From NCBI GenBank assembly GCA_949893755.1, contig CATLCV010000030.1:1-36526 (forward strand): DNA of 36,526 nucleotides, in the 5' to 3' direction. A model generated the notes under the pieces. That model ran no database searches. It saw only the letters and a program-made list of their open reading frames with translations, and was not told where the DNA came from. Made by a program: the position numbers and the translations under genes. Origin of the DNA: an uncultured Lachnospiraceae bacterium (lineage in GTDB: Bacteria; Bacillota; Clostridia; Lachnospirales; Lachnospiraceae). Shown here piece after piece: positions 34,270-36,526 of the stretch (positions within the stretch are counted from its first letter, which is position 1; every line of letters starts with the position of its first letter).

Positions 34270-34300
34270 AAGCTGTTGGACTGTTCCGGCAGCTTTTTTT
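34270..34300 (+). terminator. Strong Rho-independent terminator
   Basis: An 11-bp stem (AAGCTGTTGGA at 34270-34280 with TCCGGCAGCTT at 34285-34295, including two G-T pairs) encloses a four-base loop CTGT and runs into an unbroken T tract to 34300. It begins 9 bases after the stop of the 100-residue gene. Confidence 0.92.
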
Positions 34301-34425
34301 GTTTGGGCAGGCGAGGCGTTTTTATCTCCTCGGAGCTGATTCTATATGGTCTGTTGTGGAGAAAATGATCCGCTGTTGTATTAAAAAATGAAAGAAAACA
34401 ATTAGAGTATATTGGAGGATAATCT

Positions 34426-34869
34426 ATGAAAAAATGTGAAAACTGTGGAAGGAATATTGAGAATGAGGCGAAATTCTGCTCGACTTGTGGAAGTAATTTT
34501 GAAAACGGTCGGAAACAGCGTAGATCATCATTTGATCGCGCGGATATTCAGAACAATAGGCTAATGGCGGCGCTTGCGTATATGGGGATTCTTGTCCTGA
34601 TTCCCATATTTGCTGCAAAAGAATCAAAGTTTGCGAGATATCACGCAAGACAGGGATTGATACTGCTGATCATGGAAATAATATTTTCTGTATGCTATTG
34701 GATGTTGAGTCTTATTGTTCTGTCCATTTCATGGCGTTTGTATTTTATAGTAAAGATTGCGGGGATGGCAAGCTATGTATTCCTGGTGCTTGCTGTTATA
34801 GGGATATCAAATGCAGTGAGCGGAAAAGTGAAGAAACTGCCGGTGATTGGGAATATTTTGAATGTATAG
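34426..34869 (+). CDS. Zinc-ribbon membrane protein, DUF4870-like
   Basis: This 147-residue protein begins with a zinc ribbon of two CxxC pairs (CENCG at residues 4-8 and CSTCG at 18-22), followed by a basic linker and three hydrophobic segments near 46-62, 74-100 and 108-128. The phrase RYHARQGLILLI is typical of DUF4870-type small membrane proteins. It is probably in the cell membrane with the ribbon inside; its role is unknown. TTGGAGGAT lies just upstream of the ATG. It is separated from the previous gene by a terminator, so it has its own promoter in the AT-rich 34301-34425 stretch. Confidence 0.85.
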   Translation: MKKCENCGRNIENEAKFCSTCGSNFENGRKQRRSSFDRADIQNNRLMAALAYMGILVLIPIFAAKESKFARYHARQGLILLIMEIIFSVCYWMLSLIVLSISWRLYFIVKIAGMASYVFLVLAVIGISNAVSGKVKKLPVIGNILNV

Positions 34870-34925
34870 GAATTGTGTAATGCATTCTGTAATCTATTGA
34901 ATAGGTCGCTATGTTTTAAAAAGTT

Positions 34926-34961
34926 GGAAGACTGGAAGCTGTACCAGCAGCTTTGTCTTCC
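34926..34961 (-). terminator. Hairpin, possible terminator for - strand transcripts
   Basis: GGAAGAC (34926-34932) pairs with GTCTTCC (34955-34961), and AAGCTG (34936-34941) pairs with CAGCTT (34948-34953), with a small internal loop. Read on the - strand, the stem is followed by AACTTTTTAAAA, a usable T tract. It could end transcription coming from the - strand gene at the right edge. Confidence 0.55.
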
Positions 34962-34979
34962 TAAATGTAATTTCATGTA

Positions 34980-35025
34980 GCCTGTGCGGGATGGATGACC
35001 TTAAGGCCATCCATCCCGCACAGGC
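34980..35025. repeat. GC-rich perfect 18-bp inverted repeat
   Basis: An 18-bp perfect stem (left arm 34980-34997, beginning GCCTGTGCGGG; right arm 35008-35025) encloses a 10-base loop that can add two more pairs. It stands out from AT-rich surroundings. No T run follows on either strand, so it is not a standard intrinsic terminator. It could be a repeat element, a protein-binding site or a DNA-processing signal. Confidence 0.8.
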
Positions 35026-35095
35026 GGAAAAAATATGTTGTTTACTATAGTGCGATTATTTATAGAGGGGCTGGAAAAAGTTTTATTTCTAAATG

Positions 35096-35144
35096 GGGTG
35101 TGTAAAATAATTTGTGATGATTTTCACAGATTATTTTCACACCC
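35096..35144. repeat. Long AT-rich inverted repeat
   Basis: GGGTGTG at 35096-35102 pairs with CACACCC at 35138-35144, and the pairing continues inwards through AAAATAAT/ATTATTTT and TGTGA/TCACA. In total there are 21 pairs with one bulged base and one G-T pair around the loop TGATTT. No T tract follows on either strand. The ends GGGTGTG look somewhat like insertion-sequence termini, but no transposase is present. Confidence 0.75.
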
Positions 35145-35309
35145 AGCAGTACCAGCAATACAAAACCATTTTCCTTTTCCAAAGTAGTCATTTTTCGCAA
35201 CAATAACTGTTACAACAAACAAAAGAACAGGTAAAACCACCTTAATATTATATCCAAATCTCTCTGTCTGAAACGCATAACCGTTTCTTCTCCAAATAGA
35301 AAACTCCAT
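35124..35309 (-). CDS. Doubtful small membrane-protein reading frame
   Basis: This 61-residue frame has one hydrophobic segment near residues 24-38 (VVLPVLLFVVTVIVA) and a tail containing GKGKWFCIAGTAGC. No ribosome binding site is visible upstream and its end runs into the 35096-35144 inverted repeat, so it may be a remnant or chance frame. It is the only candidate gene in the 34870-35352 gap. Confidence 0.25.
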   Translation of the reverse strand: MEFSIWRRNGYAFQTERFGYNIKVVLPVLLFVVTVIVAKNDYFGKGKWFCIAGTAGCENNL

Positions 35310-35352
35310 TTATAATCATCATGGCTTAGTGCTCATTCTTTAACTCGTTAAA

Positions 35353-36526
35353 TCAATAAGTCTGCGTATATGATTGCACACAAGTTTTCATCATCAGTGT
35401 TCCAAATTGTTGCTCCAACATTCCAATATACTCCTTTTTTATATACAACTCAGTACCACTATATAGTGGAATGGCATTTCCAGGATATTCTCTATCATCT
35501 TTATAATTTGATGACCATTTTTTTATAATAAAGACGATATCATTTTCCTGATTGACTGCGATATATCTTCCATTCAAAAAATCAAATTCAATATGAACGT
35601 TTAATAGTTTAGAAACTGGCATTCCAGGACACAGATAGTCTTCATCTTCTAATTCTCGATCTAGCGTTCTAATAAAATCAATCAGTGATTCCGAATTATC
35701 TGAAATTATATAGACTTCTTTTCCAACCGCGGTGGCTAAACATTGTTGGAATGGAATCTGATGTTCTTCGTCATCCTCTCCTACTATTCCCTGATATGCA
35801 AATACCAAAGACATCTGTTGGTGATCGATACGTTTTCTTGTCTCAGAGCATCCGATTAGAATGTATTCATCTTCATTATTTTTGAGAAAAGGCTCGCACG
35901 AATTATTCTTATCATACAGATGATTTTGGGGTTGCATTTCACGGCACTTAAATAATCTATACATTCCCTGATAGTCAGGTATCAATCGCAGCAAATTCTG
36001 CGAAATCAAATCAGGTTTTCTGTCAAAAAAAGCTTTTTCAATGATTGCATGAAGCGCATATTGAATTACATATGATTTGTACACAGTATTTGTTTCAGGA
36101 ATCTTACTTGACCCTCCAACAAAATCTTGTATTTGATCATTCAGCCTCCTTGATGCATGTAGCTTTTCATAGAGTTCTACATAGTTAATACCACAAGTAT
36201 TAACCACCTGCATAATTGGATCCCGATATACTGAATTCTTAGCGTATTGATCAGCCCCTTCCTGAGTCTTTTCTTTTCCAAGATCATATAGTTGTTCTGC
36301 TAAATAAAATTCAATATCTTCCTGTTCCATATAATTAGGTGCATGTTTATCAGAACACTTTAAAAGAAAACTCTTATATATTGTAAATTCCGAAAATATG
36401 ACATCCAAAAGCAGATTTCCAGTCGGGTAAATAGCATTAATTGCATTTATCATTCGATTCTCATTCAAATCCTTCAGACGATAGCCATAACAGCTTACTA
36501 AATCTGCGATTGCTATTTGTGTCACA
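35353..36526 (-). CDS. Unknown protein, probably incomplete at its start
   Basis: This frame of at least 390 residues reads leftwards from the window edge. The first codon seen is GTG at 36523-36525, but the true start may lie outside. The protein is soluble-looking, acidic and without a signal peptide, membrane span or motif that I recognise. The last third is rich in beta-type segments (for example LNVHIEFDFLNGRYIAVN). The gene is noticeably more AT-rich than the transfer operon and lies on the opposite strand, so it may belong to flanking DNA or to a separate cargo module. No function is proposed. Confidence 0.7.
   Translation of the reverse strand, partial: VTQIAIADLVSCYGYRLKDLNENRMINAINAIYPTGNLLLDVIFSEFTIYKSFLLKCSDKHAPNYMEQEDIEFYLAEQLYDLGKEKTQEGADQYAKNSVYRDPIMQVVNTCGINYVELYEKLHASRRLNDQIQDFVGGSSKIPETNTVYKSYVIQYALHAIIEKAFFDRKPDLISQNLLRLIPDYQGMYRLFKCREMQPQNHLYDKNNSCEPFLKNNEDEYILIGCSETRKRIDHQQMSLVFAYQGIVGEDDEEHQIPFQQCLATAVGKEVYIISDNSESLIDFIRTLDRELEDEDYLCPGMPVSKLLNVHIEFDFLNGRYIAVNQENDIVFIIKKWSSNYKDDREYPGNAIPLYSGTELYIKKEYIGMLEQQFGTLMMKTCVQSYTQTY

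Noticed and set aside
34980..35025. Intrinsic terminator
   Set aside because: The stem is strong, but neither strand has a T tract after it.
35096..35144. IS256-type insertion sequence ends or a MITE
   Set aside because: The GGGTGTG arms are suggestive, but there is no transposase, no visible target-site duplication and the two arms are only six bases apart.

Overview
The window looks like part of a low-to-mid GC Firmicutes genome, most likely a gut clostridium of the Lachnospiraceae type. Three things suggest this: strong AGGAGG-type ribosome binding sites, some TTG and GTG starts, and a gene set typical of Tn1549/CTn4-like integrative conjugative elements (ICEs): Maff2, TrbL/VirB6-like, PrgI, VirB4, an NlpC/P60 hydrolase of the CD1108 type, DUF4315, DUF4366 of the CD1107 type, topoisomerase III, a giant methylase/SNF2 helicase, YodL-type proteins and a SpaA-type surface protein. 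No rRNA, tRNA or CRISPR array was seen. Family names come from motif reading and memory, not from a search.

Layout. (1) Positions 1-5100 hold cargo or accessory genes: an SDR oxidoreductase, a NUDIX hydrolase with an extra N-terminal region, a small ACT-domain protein, a PAPS-reductase-like protein, a divergent ribbon-helix-helix regulator and two small unknown genes. Two nearly identical 25-bp palindromes (2516-2540 and 4811-4835) lie upstream of two of these genes. (2) Positions 5208-14719 are the mating-pore block, all on the + strand and closely spaced, with a radical SAM protein sitting directly between the VirB6-like and PrgI genes. (3) Positions 14745-24854 carry DNA processing: topoisomerase III and a 2626-residue protein joining an ArdC-like N-terminus, an adenine-methylase-like domain and a SNF2 helicase. 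A tnpV-like gene with its own strong ribosome binding site is nested in another frame of this giant gene. (4) Positions 24974-29030 encode three coupled polyvalent proteins: a degenerate ImmA/IrrE-like domain plus a nucleotidyltransferase-like domain, an intact HEVSH metallopeptidase plus YodL, and a YodL protein. These three and the giant protein share one short C-terminal basic motif. (5) Positions 29050-33882 encode a 1610-residue surface protein with about ten SpaA/Cna-B repeats and a C-terminal anchor. (6) Positions 33959-36526 hold two small genes, a hairpin-rich gap and an AT-rich gene of unknown function on the - strand that runs off the window.

How the genes may work together: the 5208-16910 genes would build the envelope-crossing channel, open the cell wall and handle DNA. 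The giant protein and the polyvalent trio are candidates for proteins sent into the recipient with the DNA, to protect or establish the element there. The SpaA protein could hold mating cells or a host surface. No relaxase, VirD4-type coupling protein, integrase or attachment site was found, so the element must continue outside the window or depend on other genes. The most unusual signals are the dual-coding tnpV/helicase stretch, the shared C-terminal motif, the paired palindromes and the radical SAM gene inside the transfer operon.
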